Shown piece by piece: positions 17,593-27,149 of a DNA stretch of 64,000 nucleotides; within the stretch, counting starts at the first letter, position 1; every line of letters begins with the position of its first letter. The notes under the pieces were generated by a model. That model saw only the letters and a list, made by a program, of their open reading frames with translations, searched no databases and was not told the DNA's origin. The translations under genes and the position numbers were made by a program. This DNA comes from Pantoea sp. At-9b (GTDB lineage Bacteria; Pseudomonadota; Gammaproteobacteria; Enterobacterales; Enterobacteriaceae): contig NC_014837.1 of NCBI RefSeq assembly GCF_000175935.2, positions 124,001 through 188,000 on the forward strand, given 5' to 3'.

Positions 17593-20202
17593 TTAATGAG
17601 TGTTTTCTGTTTTCACGCGGCCAGGTTGTTGCGGCAGCAGTGATGCCAGCCAGCTCACCAGAGTAGTGAGCAGGCTGAATAAACGGCGCAGCGGCGTCGG
17701 GCCGTATTCCGCCAGACGCAGATAGCCTTTAAAGCCCAGCACCATAATGTCGGCGAGGCTTTGTACCGGTTTGTCTTCCGGGAAACCGTCCTGCCACAAC
17801 GCCCAGGTATCGGCGCGGGCAAAGGTACACTGAATAAATTCAATGTGTTGTTCAGTGGAAAGCTGATGCAGGCGAATACCGGCGCGGCGGCCAAATACAC
17901 GCTGTACCTGGCAGGGGAAACTGAACTCCTGCTGACCACGGCGTAGCAGCAGCCACACCGGCTCATCTTCGACCAGCGCGTCAGGCTCGCGTAGCTCCAC
18001 GCCGACACCGCCATCCGAGTAGTCGCGCAGCGTGCACGGCACCATATGGCCATCCTCACGTGCAATGGCGGCAGGCATGGCGATCTCAACACGGTGCGCT
18101 TCACGAATCTGTCGCGCCTCGACCGAAACCGCCACTGCACCGCCGAGGATGATCATGTTGTAGAGCACCCAAATCAGGCTGACCCAGATGGTGAGGATTT
18201 CATTGGACGGGCCGTAAGCCATCCGCCAGAAGGCCATCACGATCCCCGCCAGATTCAGCAGCACCAGGAACATGTAGGGTTTGGTGATCACCCAGTCGAG
18301 ATGACGTTTCTCCACCAGGCCACCCTTGGCGGTCACGTTGAATTTGCCTTTATGCGGATTGAACAGCGCCACCGTCGTCGGACGGGCGATATACCAGGCC
18401 AACACGGTCTCATACACTTCACTCCAGAAGGAGTGACGCCAGCGGCCCTGGATGCGTGAGTTGGTCAGGCTGGTATGTAGCATATGCGGCAACACATAAA
18501 TAGCGATCGCCAGTGCCGGGGCATAGATGATGTAGGCATGGCACAGCAGGAATGCCAGCGGTGCCAGCAGGAAGATCAACCGTGGGATCCCCGCCAGGAA
18601 GTGCAGCATGGCGTTGGCGTAACACAGGCGCTGCACCAGTTTTAAGCCTTTGCCGAACAGCGGGTTATCCAGACGGAAAATCTGCACCATGCCGCGCGCC
18701 CAGCGGATGCGCTGACCAATATGTGCCGACAGACTTTCGGTAGCGAGGCCCGCCGCCTGGGGGATACGGATATAGGCTGAGGTATAGCCGCGACGGTGCA
18801 GGCGCAGCGAGGTATGGGCATCTTCCGTTACCGTTTCGACGGCGATGCCGCCAATCTCATCCAGCGCGGTACGGCGCAGTACGGCACAGGAGCCGCAGAA
18901 AAACGCCGCATCCCAGGTATCGTTGCCATCCTGCACCAGGCCGTAAAACAGCGAGCCTTCGTTTGGCGTTTGGCGGAAGCGCCCGAGGTTGCGCTCGAAA
19001 GGATCGGGCGAGAAGAAGTGGTGCGGTGTCTGCAACATCGCCAGCTGTTTATCTTTCAGGAACCAGCCCATGGTCATTTGCAAAAACGAACGGGTCGGCA
19101 CATGGTCGCAGTCAAAAATCGCCACATATTCGCTCTGACAACGGGTTTTCAGCGCATGGTTGATATTGCCCGCTTTAGCGTGTTCATGGGTGGGACGAAC
19201 CACATACTGCACGCCGACGCTGGCGGCAAACGCGCGGAATTCGTCACGCGTGCCGTCATCCAGAATATAGATATTCAGCTTATCGCGTGGCCAGTCGATA
19301 CCCATCGCCGCGTAGATGGTCGGTTTCACCACGCTAAGCGGTTCGTTGTAAGTGGGCACCAGAATATCAACGCTCGGCCAGACGGTGATTTCGTCTGGCA
19401 TCGACAACGGATGGCGGTTGAGTGGCCACAGCGTCTGGAAATAGCCCAGCACCAACACCGTCCAGGAGTAGGTTTCTGCACCAATCAGCAGCAGGCCGAA
19501 CGCCAGACTCACCGGGTCGTCCCAGTTGAGGGTTTCGGTGTAGCGCCACCACAGGTAACGGCAGGAGACGGTCAGCGACAGCACAATCAGCATAATGGTG
19601 GAGAGCCGCCCGGGTACACGACGGACCAGCATCGCCAGGCTCCACAGCAGCAGCACGAAGACAAACTGCGTCATGATGCCAAACGGCTGGGAGATGCACA
19701 GCAGCGCCAGCAGACTGGCAGCAATCGCCGCGACGATAAACAGCAGTTGGCGTGCGCGCGTCGGTAAACGTTGCAGGCGTTGCTCACTGCGTCGGATGAC
19801 ACCGCGTTTTTTCAGTTGCAACGGCAGGGCTCCCAGCCATTGGTAGAGGCGCTGACGCCAGCGAAACAGCGGTTTAAAGGCGTTATTAAAGCGTTTGCGC
19901 TCGCTGCGTTCGCTATCATCGAGCGGCAATATCAACATCAGCCACAGGCTTTGCAGCAAATAGCGCAACGGGTCGAGTGGGCGCGGGCGTTGCTGGGATA
20001 TTTGCGGATAGTAACGCTGGCGATGTTGCAGGATGCGTTGCCAGCCCGGCGTTTCCAGACGCAGCAGTGACCAAGCGAGGATGCACCAGGTGAGATGCAG
20101 GACAATGGTCGGCCAGGGAGCACCGTGGCGACGTGCCTGACGGGCGCGTTGTTGCAGCGCCTGCCACGCCTGCGGGATTAGCAGCCAGCGTAGCGGATTC
20201 AT
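17593..20202 (-). CDS. bcsA: Cellulose synthase catalytic subunit BcsA (type II operon)
   Basis: An 869-aa GT2 synthase of E. coli size. An extra N-terminal region (first about 150 residues, rich in Arg/Gln with one or two hydrophobic segments) precedes the conserved core. Catalytic motifs are DD at 315-316 (YILDDGTRDEF), FDCDHVPTRSF (DxD), TED at 459-461 and QRIRW at 497-501. The C-terminal PilZ domain has REAHR (RxxxR) and DYSDGG, so it should be activated by cyclic-di-GMP like the type I enzyme. The start overlaps the bcsQ stop by 4 bases. It is closest to the cellulose synthase of E. coli and Salmonella, whereas the type I BcsA of this window is shorter. Confidence 0.97.
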   Translation of the reverse strand: MNPLRWLLIPQAWQALQQRARQARRHGAPWPTIVLHLTWCILAWSLLRLETPGWQRILQHRQRYYPQISQQRPRPLDPLRYLLQSLWLMLILPLDDSERSERKRFNNAFKPLFRWRQRLYQWLGALPLQLKKRGVIRRSEQRLQRLPTRARQLLFIVAAIAASLLALLCISQPFGIMTQFVFVLLLWSLAMLVRRVPGRLSTIMLIVLSLTVSCRYLWWRYTETLNWDDPVSLAFGLLLIGAETYSWTVLVLGYFQTLWPLNRHPLSMPDEITVWPSVDILVPTYNEPLSVVKPTIYAAMGIDWPRDKLNIYILDDGTRDEFRAFAASVGVQYVVRPTHEHAKAGNINHALKTRCQSEYVAIFDCDHVPTRSFLQMTMGWFLKDKQLAMLQTPHHFFSPDPFERNLGRFRQTPNEGSLFYGLVQDGNDTWDAAFFCGSCAVLRRTALDEIGGIAVETVTEDAHTSLRLHRRGYTSAYIRIPQAAGLATESLSAHIGQRIRWARGMVQIFRLDNPLFGKGLKLVQRLCYANAMLHFLAGIPRLIFLLAPLAFLLCHAYIIYAPALAIAIYVLPHMLHTSLTNSRIQGRWRHSFWSEVYETVLAWYIARPTTVALFNPHKGKFNVTAKGGLVEKRHLDWVITKPYMFLVLLNLAGIVMAFWRMAYGPSNEILTIWVSLIWVLYNMIILGGAVAVSVEARQIREAHRVEIAMPAAIAREDGHMVPCTLRDYSDGGVGVELREPDALVEDEPVWLLLRRGQQEFSFPCQVQRVFGRRAGIRLHQLSTEQHIEFIQCTFARADTWALWQDGFPEDKPVQSLADIMVLGFKGYLRLAEYGPTPLRRLFSLLTTLVSWLASLLPQQPGRVKTENTH

Positions 20203-20930
20203 TTTCCTGCCCCGGCCACATTCAGCAGCAGCCAGTTCGCCAGAGTGTTCACCTCTTCACTGGCAAGCGCGTGCGGGCGATATTCACCCAGCGGTTGTTT
20301 CATCATCAGCGCTTCCGCCAGCGCTTCATCGCGATGAATGACCTGCGGAATCAGGTTGCGCAGCGAGCTAATCCACAGCTGATGCAGATCCTGCTGCAGC
20401 TTGCTGTTGGCGTTGAACTGGTTGATTAAAAACAGTGTATGCGGCAAAAAACGTGGGTGATGCAGACGCAGTTGGCAGTTGGCATCGGGGGTCAATACCT
20501 GAATGACCCGATCAGCCGTGCGCAAGAATGGCAGGTGCCAGGACGCGAGGTCTGCCGGTAGATCCACGATTAACCAACGGTATTGCGATTTGAGCGTAGC
20601 GAAAGCATTAAGTAACGGTTCAGCAAATTTTTCGTCGAAACAACGAATACTTAATGCTTGCTGATGGGTTGTTGCACCAAAAGGTAAGAAATCTAACCCT
20701 GGCCGGTAACGTTGCGCGCACTGCTGCCAGGGTTGCTGGTTGAGCAGGGCGGGCATCCATCCGGCGTCATGATCAACTGGCAGGTTGAAGTGGGTAGCCA
20801 GTTGATTGGCAGGGGAAAAATCGAGGATCAGCACCGATTCCTGTAAGGCATTCAGCGCCCAGCCGAGCGCTGCGCTGAGCGCGGTGGCCCCGCAGCCGCC
20901 GCGCAATCCCTGAAGAGCAATAAAGGGCAT
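20199..20930 (-). CDS. bcsQ: BcsQ, ATPase-like protein of the type II operon with a degenerate P-loop
   Basis: A 243-aa MinD/ParA-family protein. The Walker A position reads GLRGGCGATAL near residue 8, with no lysine where KGGxGKT is expected. The E. coli family member likewise lacks the canonical form (GVRGGVGTT from memory). Downstream the fold is recognisable (LILDFSPANQLATHF, WLIVDLPADL). BcsQ helps assemble the Bcs complex at the inner membrane together with BcsR. It overlaps bcsA by 4 bases, and its start overlaps the last base of bcsR. The nucleotide-binding residues differ from the type I BcsQ at 247-1047. Confidence 0.92.
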   Translation of the reverse strand: MPFIALQGLRGGCGATALSAALGWALNALQESVLILDFSPANQLATHFNLPVDHDAGWMPALLNQQPWQQCAQRYRPGLDFLPFGATTHQQALSIRCFDEKFAEPLLNAFATLKSQYRWLIVDLPADLASWHLPFLRTADRVIQVLTPDANCQLRLHHPRFLPHTLFLINQFNANSKLQQDLHQLWISSLRNLIPQVIHRDEALAEALMMKQPLGEYRPHALASEEVNTLANWLLLNVAGAGK

Positions 20931-21124
20931 TAGCGTTCAGGCTCCTGAGTGGCGGATAATTCCTGCAAAAGCGGCCAGCTCGATAAAATGCTATTCAGGC
21001 GCTCTTCACGGGCAATATCAATGTAGCGAAACGCCTTCAATGAAAAGGCCTCACTTAAGGTATTAATGTCATCCTGTTCTTCACGGGTTTGTGAAACCAG
21101 CGAAAAGGCATTTTCTGTTTTCAT
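20930..21124 (-). CDS. bcsR: BcsR, small regulator of the type II cellulose operon
   Basis: A 64-aa acidic protein, close to the roughly 62 aa of E. coli BcsR. It shares the pattern FSLxxxxYxDIxxxExLxxxLxxWPLLxEL (FSLKAFRYIDIAREERLNSILSSWPLLQEL). BcsR pairs with BcsQ and stabilises the membrane Bcs complex. It is the first gene of the leftward operon, divergent from bcsE. Its stop shares one base with the bcsQ start. Confidence 0.88.
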   Translation of the reverse strand: MKTENAFSLVSQTREEQDDINTLSEAFSLKAFRYIDIAREERLNSILSSWPLLQELSATQEPER

Positions 21125-21321
21125 TACTTTTTTTGCCAGCCAAAAACGACAATCGAGAGTTTACGATTATATTTATTGATATAAGTTTAACGTCGACGAA
21201 AACGATAAACACCCGCACAGATCAATGCGATTTGAGTTAGTTCAATGTTTTTTATTTCAGCAGTTCCAATCGTCGCCGTCTATAATAAACTAGCCTGGAT
21301 TGTACAGATCGCGAATCCAAT
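21125..21321. promoter_or_regulatory. Divergent control region between bcsRQABC and bcsEFG
   Basis: This 197-bp AT-rich intergenic region must hold the promoters for both arms of the type II cluster. A TATAATAAACTAG stretch near 21281-21293 contains a perfect TATAAT (-10-like) upstream of bcsE. Its -35 is not certain. No operator was identified. Confidence 0.5.
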
Positions 21322-22869
21322 ATGAAAAATCACTATGCGCTCGGCCTGCAACAGGTTCAACAGGAATTAATTACACTGCAAACGCCAGGTCTTTACTGGA
21401 TAACCTGCCAGCGGCAGGAGGATGCGCGGTCGTTTTTGCGGCAGGTGATAAGCCATCAACAGGCTGTCACGTTGATCAGCTCAGATGGAAAGCCGCAGGA
21501 ATTATTGGATCTGAATCCAGACGGCGGACCGGCACGTATTCCTTTATTTTCGCTGCCAGCCAATAAACTCGCCTTGCAGCAACTGCAAGGGGATTTCGCG
21601 CGCGTATTGAATAAGCGAAGCGGCTTGGTGTTGTTTTATAGTAACGCCGCACACTGGGTTAAATTATCCCAGCAAGAGCTGGCGATTTGGCTGAAGCGGA
21701 TGCGCCGTCAGTTAATTGAAAAAAACATGACGCTGTTGCTGATAACGTCTGGTACATCAATAATTAACCTGCGAAATTATCTCCAGCGTTATTTTCGCCA
21801 GATTGATGGTGTCGCGCATTTAGATTATCAGCAGGATAGCTGGCAATATCGCATTAACTGGTGGTATTCCGCCGACCAACTGTTAGCGGACCGTGCGATT
21901 CGGCTGAGTTTTGTCGAAAACCAGTTTATTGCGGCCAGTGAAGACGAACAAAATATCCCGCTCAGTCTGAACGATGAAAATCAATTTCTTGCCGAGCAGA
22001 GCGTGCTGGAAGGCGCGCCGCCCTTTTCCGCGCAGTGGCAATTGTTTAGCGATAATGATGGGGTGTTTTCCCGCGCACAACAGGCCAACGCCGCGACGGT
22101 GATTTTTAGCCTGGTAAATAACCATGATATCGAGGCACTGGCGAAAATGGTGCACAGCTTGCGACGCTCACGCGGAAATGCGTTAAAGATTGTGGTGCGC
22201 GAGATGAATACCAGCCTGCGTTACAGCGATGAGCGTCTGCTGCTGGCCTGTGGCATCAATGCCATCGTGCCCACGGCGGCAACGTTGTCGCGCTTTCTCA
22301 CCACGCTGGAGGGCATTCAGGGCCAGCAGTTCACCCGCCACGTGCCGGCTGATCTGCCCGCGTTGATGCAGGCTTTGCAACCGTTGCAACTGCGCGGTTT
22401 TCTGCCATTGAATGCGTTCTGCGGCGCAGTCCAGAAGCTGATGAAGAATACGCTGCTGCCGGAAAACGATAAAGGTTTGATGGTGGCGCTACGTCCGGTG
22501 CCGCAGCTGAAGCCGGAACAGGTACTGACGTTGTGTAAGCCGCGCCGTTTCGGTGACCTGGTGACGCAGCTGGACGATCGTCTCTACCTGTTCCTCTCGT
22601 CGTGCCGTTTTAACGATTTGGACATTGCGCTGAAATCCATTTTCTCGCTGCCGCATGACGAGTTGTTCAGCAATCGCATGGTGTGGTTTGAAGACAACCA
22701 GATTGTGTCTGAAGTGAATAAAATCAGCCAACTGGCTCCGGTAATACACCATGATGTGCCTGTGGCACCCGTGACATTGACCACCGTGGCAGCGCCCCCA
22801 ACAGCCCATGAACGGGTTGCCCGGCGTCCTCAGTCGATCACCCTGAACATTGATGGAGCGCAGTCCTGA
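21322..22869 (+). CDS. bcsE: BcsE, cyclic-di-GMP-binding cellulose regulator (GIL domain)
   Basis: A 515-aa cytosolic protein, near the 523 aa of E. coli BcsE. The N-terminal part resembles a degenerate P-loop/REC-like module (GLYWITCQRQEDARSFLRQVI). The C-terminal GIL domain carries the c-di-GMP I-site-like RxxD motif, RFGD, at residues 409-412. BcsE binds c-di-GMP and the BcsRQ/BcsF proteins to maximise cellulose synthesis. It is divergent from bcsR and its stop overlaps the bcsF start by one base (TGATG). Found with bcsF and bcsG, it marks this as the E. coli type II system. Confidence 0.94.
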   Translation: MKNHYALGLQQVQQELITLQTPGLYWITCQRQEDARSFLRQVISHQQAVTLISSDGKPQELLDLNPDGGPARIPLFSLPANKLALQQLQGDFARVLNKRSGLVLFYSNAAHWVKLSQQELAIWLKRMRRQLIEKNMTLLLITSGTSIINLRNYLQRYFRQIDGVAHLDYQQDSWQYRINWWYSADQLLADRAIRLSFVENQFIAASEDEQNIPLSLNDENQFLAEQSVLEGAPPFSAQWQLFSDNDGVFSRAQQANAATVIFSLVNNHDIEALAKMVHSLRRSRGNALKIVVREMNTSLRYSDERLLLACGINAIVPTAATLSRFLTTLEGIQGQQFTRHVPADLPALMQALQPLQLRGFLPLNAFCGAVQKLMKNTLLPENDKGLMVALRPVPQLKPEQVLTLCKPRRFGDLVTQLDDRLYLFLSSCRFNDLDIALKSIFSLPHDELFSNRMVWFEDNQIVSEVNKISQLAPVIHHDVPVAPVTLTTVAAPPTAHERVARRPQSITLNIDGAQS

Positions 22870-23057
22870 TGACACTAATGGATTGGGTGCAGGTCATCAT
22901 CCTGCTGCTACTGATTCTGCTATTTCTCAAATCCCTGTTGGCCCGCTGGCTGCCGCGCAGCAGCAACAGCCTGCTGATGCGCCTGCTTCCGGCTCGTGCG
23001 CTGAAGTCTGAGGGCGTTTGGCAACGGAATACGACAAAAACGGATAAAAAACCGTAA
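22869..23057 (+). CDS. bcsF: BcsF, small membrane protein
   Basis: A 62-aa protein with one N-terminal transmembrane helix (VQVIILLLLILLFLKSLL, about residues 7-24) and a basic cytoplasmic tail (WLPRSSN...RALKSEGVWQRN). This matches BcsF, which recruits BcsE to the inner membrane and interacts with BcsG. It overlaps bcsE and bcsG by one base each. Confidence 0.9.
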   Translation: MTLMDWVQVIILLLLILLFLKSLLARWLPRSSNSLLMRLLPARALKSEGVWQRNTTKTDKKP

Positions 23058-24712
23058 TGAGCGATAAAAAATCTTCGGCAAGTGGCTGGTCGCTGCACGG
23101 CTCCTGGTGGCGTGGCCTGGGCGGCTGGAACTTCTACTTTCTGCTGAAGTTTGGGCTGCTGTGGTATGGCTACCTGAACTTTCATGCCCTGAGCAACCTG
23201 GTGTTCCTTGCCTGGCTGCTTTTTCCACTGCCTTCGCTGCGCTGGCACCGGCTGCGCAACTGGGTGTCGTTACCGATTGGCTTTGGCCTGTTCTGGCACG
23301 ATACCTGGCTGCCCGGTCTCAGTTCGATTCTCAGTCAGGGCGATCAGGTCGCGGGGTTTTCGGCCGCGTACCTGTTGGATTTGGTCGATCGCTTTATCAA
23401 CTGGGAGATGATCGGTGCCGCCTTTGTGCTGCTGGTGCTGTATCTGTTTGTCGCCCAATGGATTCGCATTACGGTGCTGGTGTCGCTGTCGCTGATTTGG
23501 CTGAATATCGTCACGATTGCCGGGCCATCCTTTAATTTGCTGCCAGGTAAAGCGGCGACGCCGGAAGTGGTGGTGAATGATCAACCTGCGGTGGCGGGAA
23601 AAACGCCGGATGCGCTCGATCAATCGGCTGCCCCTAACAGTGCCAACCTCACCGCGTGGCTCAACCGCTTTTATGACAGCGAGCGGCAGCGTGTGACGCA
23701 TTTCCCGGACAGCCTGCCCGGCGATTCGCAGCCATTTGATATTCTGGTGCTGAATATTTGTTCGCTGTCATGGTCGGATCTGGACGTGGCCCAGCTACGC
23801 AATCATCCGTTGTGGCACCACTTCGACATCATGCTGGATAACTACAACTCCGCCACCGGTTACAGTGGTCCGGCAGGGATTCGTTTATTGCGCGCCAGCT
23901 GTGGGCAGACATCGCACAGCGACCTGTATAAGCCCGCAGATCAGCGCTGCTATCTGTTTGATAACCTGGCGAAGCTGGGCTTCAAACAGGAGCTGGTAAT
24001 GGATCACAACGGCGTCTTCGGCAACTATCTGAAGGAGATGCGCGAAGAGGGCAATATCCAGGCACCGTTAATGTCGCAGGCGGGGATCGCGCCAGAACTG
24101 ACCTCGTTTGACAGTTCGCCCATCTACAACGATGGTCAGTTATTACAGCGTTGGCTGGATGAGCGTAGCAAAAGCAACGATGCGCGCAGCGCCACCTTCT
24201 ATAACCTGATTCCACTGCATGACGGTGTGCGCGAGCTGGGCAGTACACGCACCGCCGCCTGGCAACCCCGCGCCAAAATGTTGTTTGATCAGCTCGATAC
24301 CTTCCTGACCAATCTACAGAAATCGGGCCGTCGCGTGATGGTGGTGGTGGTGCCGGAACACGGTGCGGCGTTGCAGGGCGATAAGATGCAAATGTCTGGC
24401 CTGCGCGATATCCCCAGCCCGTCGATTACGCATGTTCCCGTCGGCATCAGCTTTATCGGCATGAAGGCACCGCATCAGGGCCAGCCGCTGACCATCAATA
24501 CGCCGACCAGCATGCTGGCGCTTTCCGAGATCATTTCACGGGTGGTCGATGGCCAGGTGTTTAATGCGCCGAATGTGAACATGTCCGCGTTGACCGATAA
24601 TCTGCCGCAAACGCCGGTGGTGTCGGAGAACGATAACGCCGTGGTGATGATGTATCAGGGCAAACCCTGGATTCGCCTGAATGGCGGCGATTGGGTGGCG
24701 TATCCACAGTAA
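23057..24712 (+). CDS. bcsG: BcsG, cellulose phosphoethanolamine transferase
   Basis: A 551-aa inner-membrane enzyme that moves phosphoethanolamine from phosphatidylethanolamine to cellulose in the periplasm. Four to five transmembrane helices fill the first 160 residues. In the periplasmic alkaline-phosphatase-fold domain the zinc/nucleophile residues of E. coli BcsG (C243, S278, E442, H443) map by spacing to C235 (LNICSLSW), S270 (YSGPA), E434 and H435 (VVVPEHGA). It therefore looks fully active. It is the last gene of bcsEFG. No clear intrinsic terminator follows; a REP-like palindrome pair starts 14 bases after the stop. Confidence 0.95.
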   Translation: MSDKKSSASGWSLHGSWWRGLGGWNFYFLLKFGLLWYGYLNFHALSNLVFLAWLLFPLPSLRWHRLRNWVSLPIGFGLFWHDTWLPGLSSILSQGDQVAGFSAAYLLDLVDRFINWEMIGAAFVLLVLYLFVAQWIRITVLVSLSLIWLNIVTIAGPSFNLLPGKAATPEVVVNDQPAVAGKTPDALDQSAAPNSANLTAWLNRFYDSERQRVTHFPDSLPGDSQPFDILVLNICSLSWSDLDVAQLRNHPLWHHFDIMLDNYNSATGYSGPAGIRLLRASCGQTSHSDLYKPADQRCYLFDNLAKLGFKQELVMDHNGVFGNYLKEMREEGNIQAPLMSQAGIAPELTSFDSSPIYNDGQLLQRWLDERSKSNDARSATFYNLIPLHDGVRELGSTRTAAWQPRAKMLFDQLDTFLTNLQKSGRRVMVVVVPEHGAALQGDKMQMSGLRDIPSPSITHVPVGISFIGMKAPHQGQPLTINTPTSMLALSEIISRVVDGQVFNAPNVNMSALTDNLPQTPVVSENDNAVVMMYQGKPWIRLNGGDWVAYPQ

Positions 24713-24726
24713 TTATTGGCACGACT

Positions 24727-24800
24727 CGTAGCGGCGCGATTTATCGCGCAATGTGTTGGTCGCGTGAAGCAAAACCCACGCGATGAATCGCGTCGCTACG
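24727..24800. repeat. REP-like palindrome pair (copy 1)
   Basis: Two facing copies of the motif GTAGCGGCGCGATTTATCGC (24728-24747 forward; 24780-24800 diverged, reversed), separated by about 30 bases. Each copy has internal dyad symmetry (GCGCGAT/ATCGCGC). The same motif recurs at 35860-35925 and 56173-56233, with a related core at 39128-39151. Confidence 0.85.
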
Positions 24801-24908
24801 GATGATTTTGCGACTTTCTCCCGGCGAAAAAAAACCGTGATCTGGGATATACTTGCTGCGCATTTTCCTGTCTGATAACACGGCTTAGAGTTGCCAGGAG
24901 AGATTTTG

Positions 24909-26921
24909 TTGCGCGTCAGTCGTTCCTTAACGATAAAGCAGATGGCCACAGTCTCCACCGTGGCGTTAGTGACTATCTGTATTTTTATCGTCATTCAGTT
25001 ATTTCATTTTGTGCAGCAGCGCAGGATTGACTACGCCCAGCAGATGGAAAATGTGGCGCATACCGTGCGTCAGCCGCTGTCAGAAGCGGTGTTAAAAGCC
25101 GATATTCCCCAAGCAGAACATATCCTTAACACCCTCAAACCCGCAGGCATTTTGTCGCGTGCGGATGTGGTGCTACCCAATGCATTCCAGGCGCTGCATG
25201 CCGATTTTGAGGTAGAGAAGCCGGTGCCGCTGCTGGTGGCGCGTTTGTTTGAGCTACCGGTGCAAATTACCTTGCCGCTGTATTCGGTTGAGCGTACCGG
25301 GCTGCCCAAACCGATTGCTTATCTGGTACTCCAGGCCGATTCATCAAGGGTGTATCAGTTTATCCTGAGTACGCTCTCCACCATGATCACCACCTATTTA
25401 CTGCTGGCGCTGATTTTGTCGGTATCAATAAGCTGGTGTATTAATCGGCTGGTGGTACATCCGTTACGCAATATCTCGCGTGATTTGCAGGAGTTGCCGC
25501 CACAGGCCATTCTGACGCATAAACTGACACTGCCGGAAAATCATCGCGATGATGAGATCGGCATGCTGATTCGCAGCTATAACCGTAACCAACAGGTGCT
25601 GGAGTCGATTCATGATGAAATGAGTCGATTAACCACCCATTTTGCCGTTACCGACCTGCCAAATCGCACCCTGTTTCTGGCATTACTTGATCAGCATATA
25701 CATCATCGCCATCGTAGCGAACCCTGGGGGCTGATGGTGATTCGCATTGATACGCTACAGGAAGCCAATGGGGTGTTGAGCGATGACCAGCGCGATACCC
25801 TGATGTTGACGCTGGTGGAGAAAATCCGCAGCACCATTGACGATCATACTTTGCTGGCGCAAACCGGTCAGAGTGATTTTGCGTTGCTGATGAAGCGTGC
25901 GCATAACCCCTTCAGGGCGATGCGGCTGGCACGTAACCTGATGCTGCGCATCAATCAGCCGGTCAATCTGCAACAACTTCAACTGCGTCCTAATGCCAGC
26001 ATTGGCCTGGCGTTGCATGATGACACCCCGATTTCCGCCAGCGAGCAACTGGATCGGGCAACCTCAGCCATGATGTCAGCACGCCATCAGGGCAAAAATC
26101 AGATCCTGTTCTTCGACCCGGCGCTGACCGAGCGGGCGCAAAAGCGTTTAACCCAGGAACACGATATTTTACAGGGCTTGCAGGATGAGGAGTTCGCGCT
26201 CTACCTGCAACCGCAAATCAATATGGCAACCGGCGAGCTGGCGGGGGCGGAAGCCTTGCTGCGTATGCGTCAGCCGGATGGCAGCTGGGGATTGTCGGAA
26301 GAGTTTATTGCCAGCGCAGAAGAGATTGGCGTGATTGCCTCGATTGGCCGCTGGGTGTTTGAAGAAGCGTGCCGCATCATCGCCGCCTGGCAGAAGCAGG
26401 GCATTAACATCCCGTTGAGCGTGAATATCTCGGCGGTCCAACTGCGCGATGCCAGCGTGGTCAGCCATTTGCAGGGGTTGCTGGAGCGGCATCGTATTAC
26501 GCCGGGTAACTTCGTGCTGGAAATCACCGAAACCGCCAAGATTGGTGATGCCGAGCAGGCGATCGCGTTGTTGCGGATGTTGCAGCAAACCGGCGTCGCG
26601 GTGGCGCTGGACGATTTCGGTATGGGCTACTCTAACCTGAACTATCTGCATCAGTTTAAAGCGTTACCGGTCAACAAGTTAAAGATGGACCGCAGCTTTG
26701 TTGCCGCGTTACCGGATGACGACACTATGGTACGCATCGTGGCTGCCATCGCCGAAATCATCCATCTGGATGTCATTGCCGAAGGGGTGGAGACGTCCGA
26801 GCAGCGCGACTGGCTGCTGGCGCGTGGCATTACTATCGGGCAAGGCTATCTGTATGCGGAAGCCCTGCCACTGGATGTTTTCAATCAACGCTGGCTTGAC
26901 AAGCCATCACCCACCAAATAA
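24909..26921 (+). CDS. pdeK: PdeK/HmsP-like membrane EAL phosphodiesterase with degenerate GGDEF
   Basis: A 670-aa inner-membrane protein starting at a TTG. From here it reads LRVSRSLTIKQMA, aligning with E. coli YhjK/PdeK, and AGGAGA lies about 8 bases upstream. Two transmembrane helices (about 12-32 and 155-180) flank a periplasmic sensor region, followed by HAMP-like DDEIGML...YN. A degenerate GGDEF domain has GQSDF at 320-324 in place of GGDEF. The EAL domain has AEALLRM (E448), NISAVQL, EITE, DDFGMGYS (D568, D569) and EGVET, so it should hydrolyse c-di-GMP. It sits between bcsG and dctA. In E. coli the homologue is next to bcsC, so the bcs block is inverted relative to this gene. Confidence 0.92.
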   Translation: MRVSRSLTIKQMATVSTVALVTICIFIVIQLFHFVQQRRIDYAQQMENVAHTVRQPLSEAVLKADIPQAEHILNTLKPAGILSRADVVLPNAFQALHADFEVEKPVPLLVARLFELPVQITLPLYSVERTGLPKPIAYLVLQADSSRVYQFILSTLSTMITTYLLLALILSVSISWCINRLVVHPLRNISRDLQELPPQAILTHKLTLPENHRDDEIGMLIRSYNRNQQVLESIHDEMSRLTTHFAVTDLPNRTLFLALLDQHIHHRHRSEPWGLMVIRIDTLQEANGVLSDDQRDTLMLTLVEKIRSTIDDHTLLAQTGQSDFALLMKRAHNPFRAMRLARNLMLRINQPVNLQQLQLRPNASIGLALHDDTPISASEQLDRATSAMMSARHQGKNQILFFDPALTERAQKRLTQEHDILQGLQDEEFALYLQPQINMATGELAGAEALLRMRQPDGSWGLSEEFIASAEEIGVIASIGRWVFEEACRIIAAWQKQGINIPLSVNISAVQLRDASVVSHLQGLLERHRITPGNFVLEITETAKIGDAEQAIALLRMLQQTGVAVALDDFGMGYSNLNYLHQFKALPVNKLKMDRSFVAALPDDDTMVRIVAAIAEIIHLDVIAEGVETSEQRDWLLARGITIGQGYLYAEALPLDVFNQRWLDKPSPTK

Positions 26922-27149
26922 TCACCTGATTTATTGATTTTCCTTGCGAAATTGCATAACTCTCGTTTGCTGAAGCGTTTCAGTTCATAGTTAGAGTTTT
27001 GTAACTTTTGTAAGGAATGTAAGCCTATATTAATCACGTTAACTGGATGTTATTTTCCCCGATACCGGTAAGGCCTTTCGCGGGGCTTATCGTAAGCACA
27101 ACATTACAACAATGACGGTGAAATCCGTCGTCTTCACTGGACACCTGTT

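Noticed and set aside
18796..19767. 323-codon frame antisense to the type II bcsA
   Set aside because: Shadow of the catalytic domain codons; the sense frame carries all GT2 motifs.
20199..20930. Type II bcsQ as a pseudogene because of its broken P-loop
   Set aside because: The frame is intact and overlaps both neighbours, and the E. coli homologue also lacks the canonical P-loop lysine.
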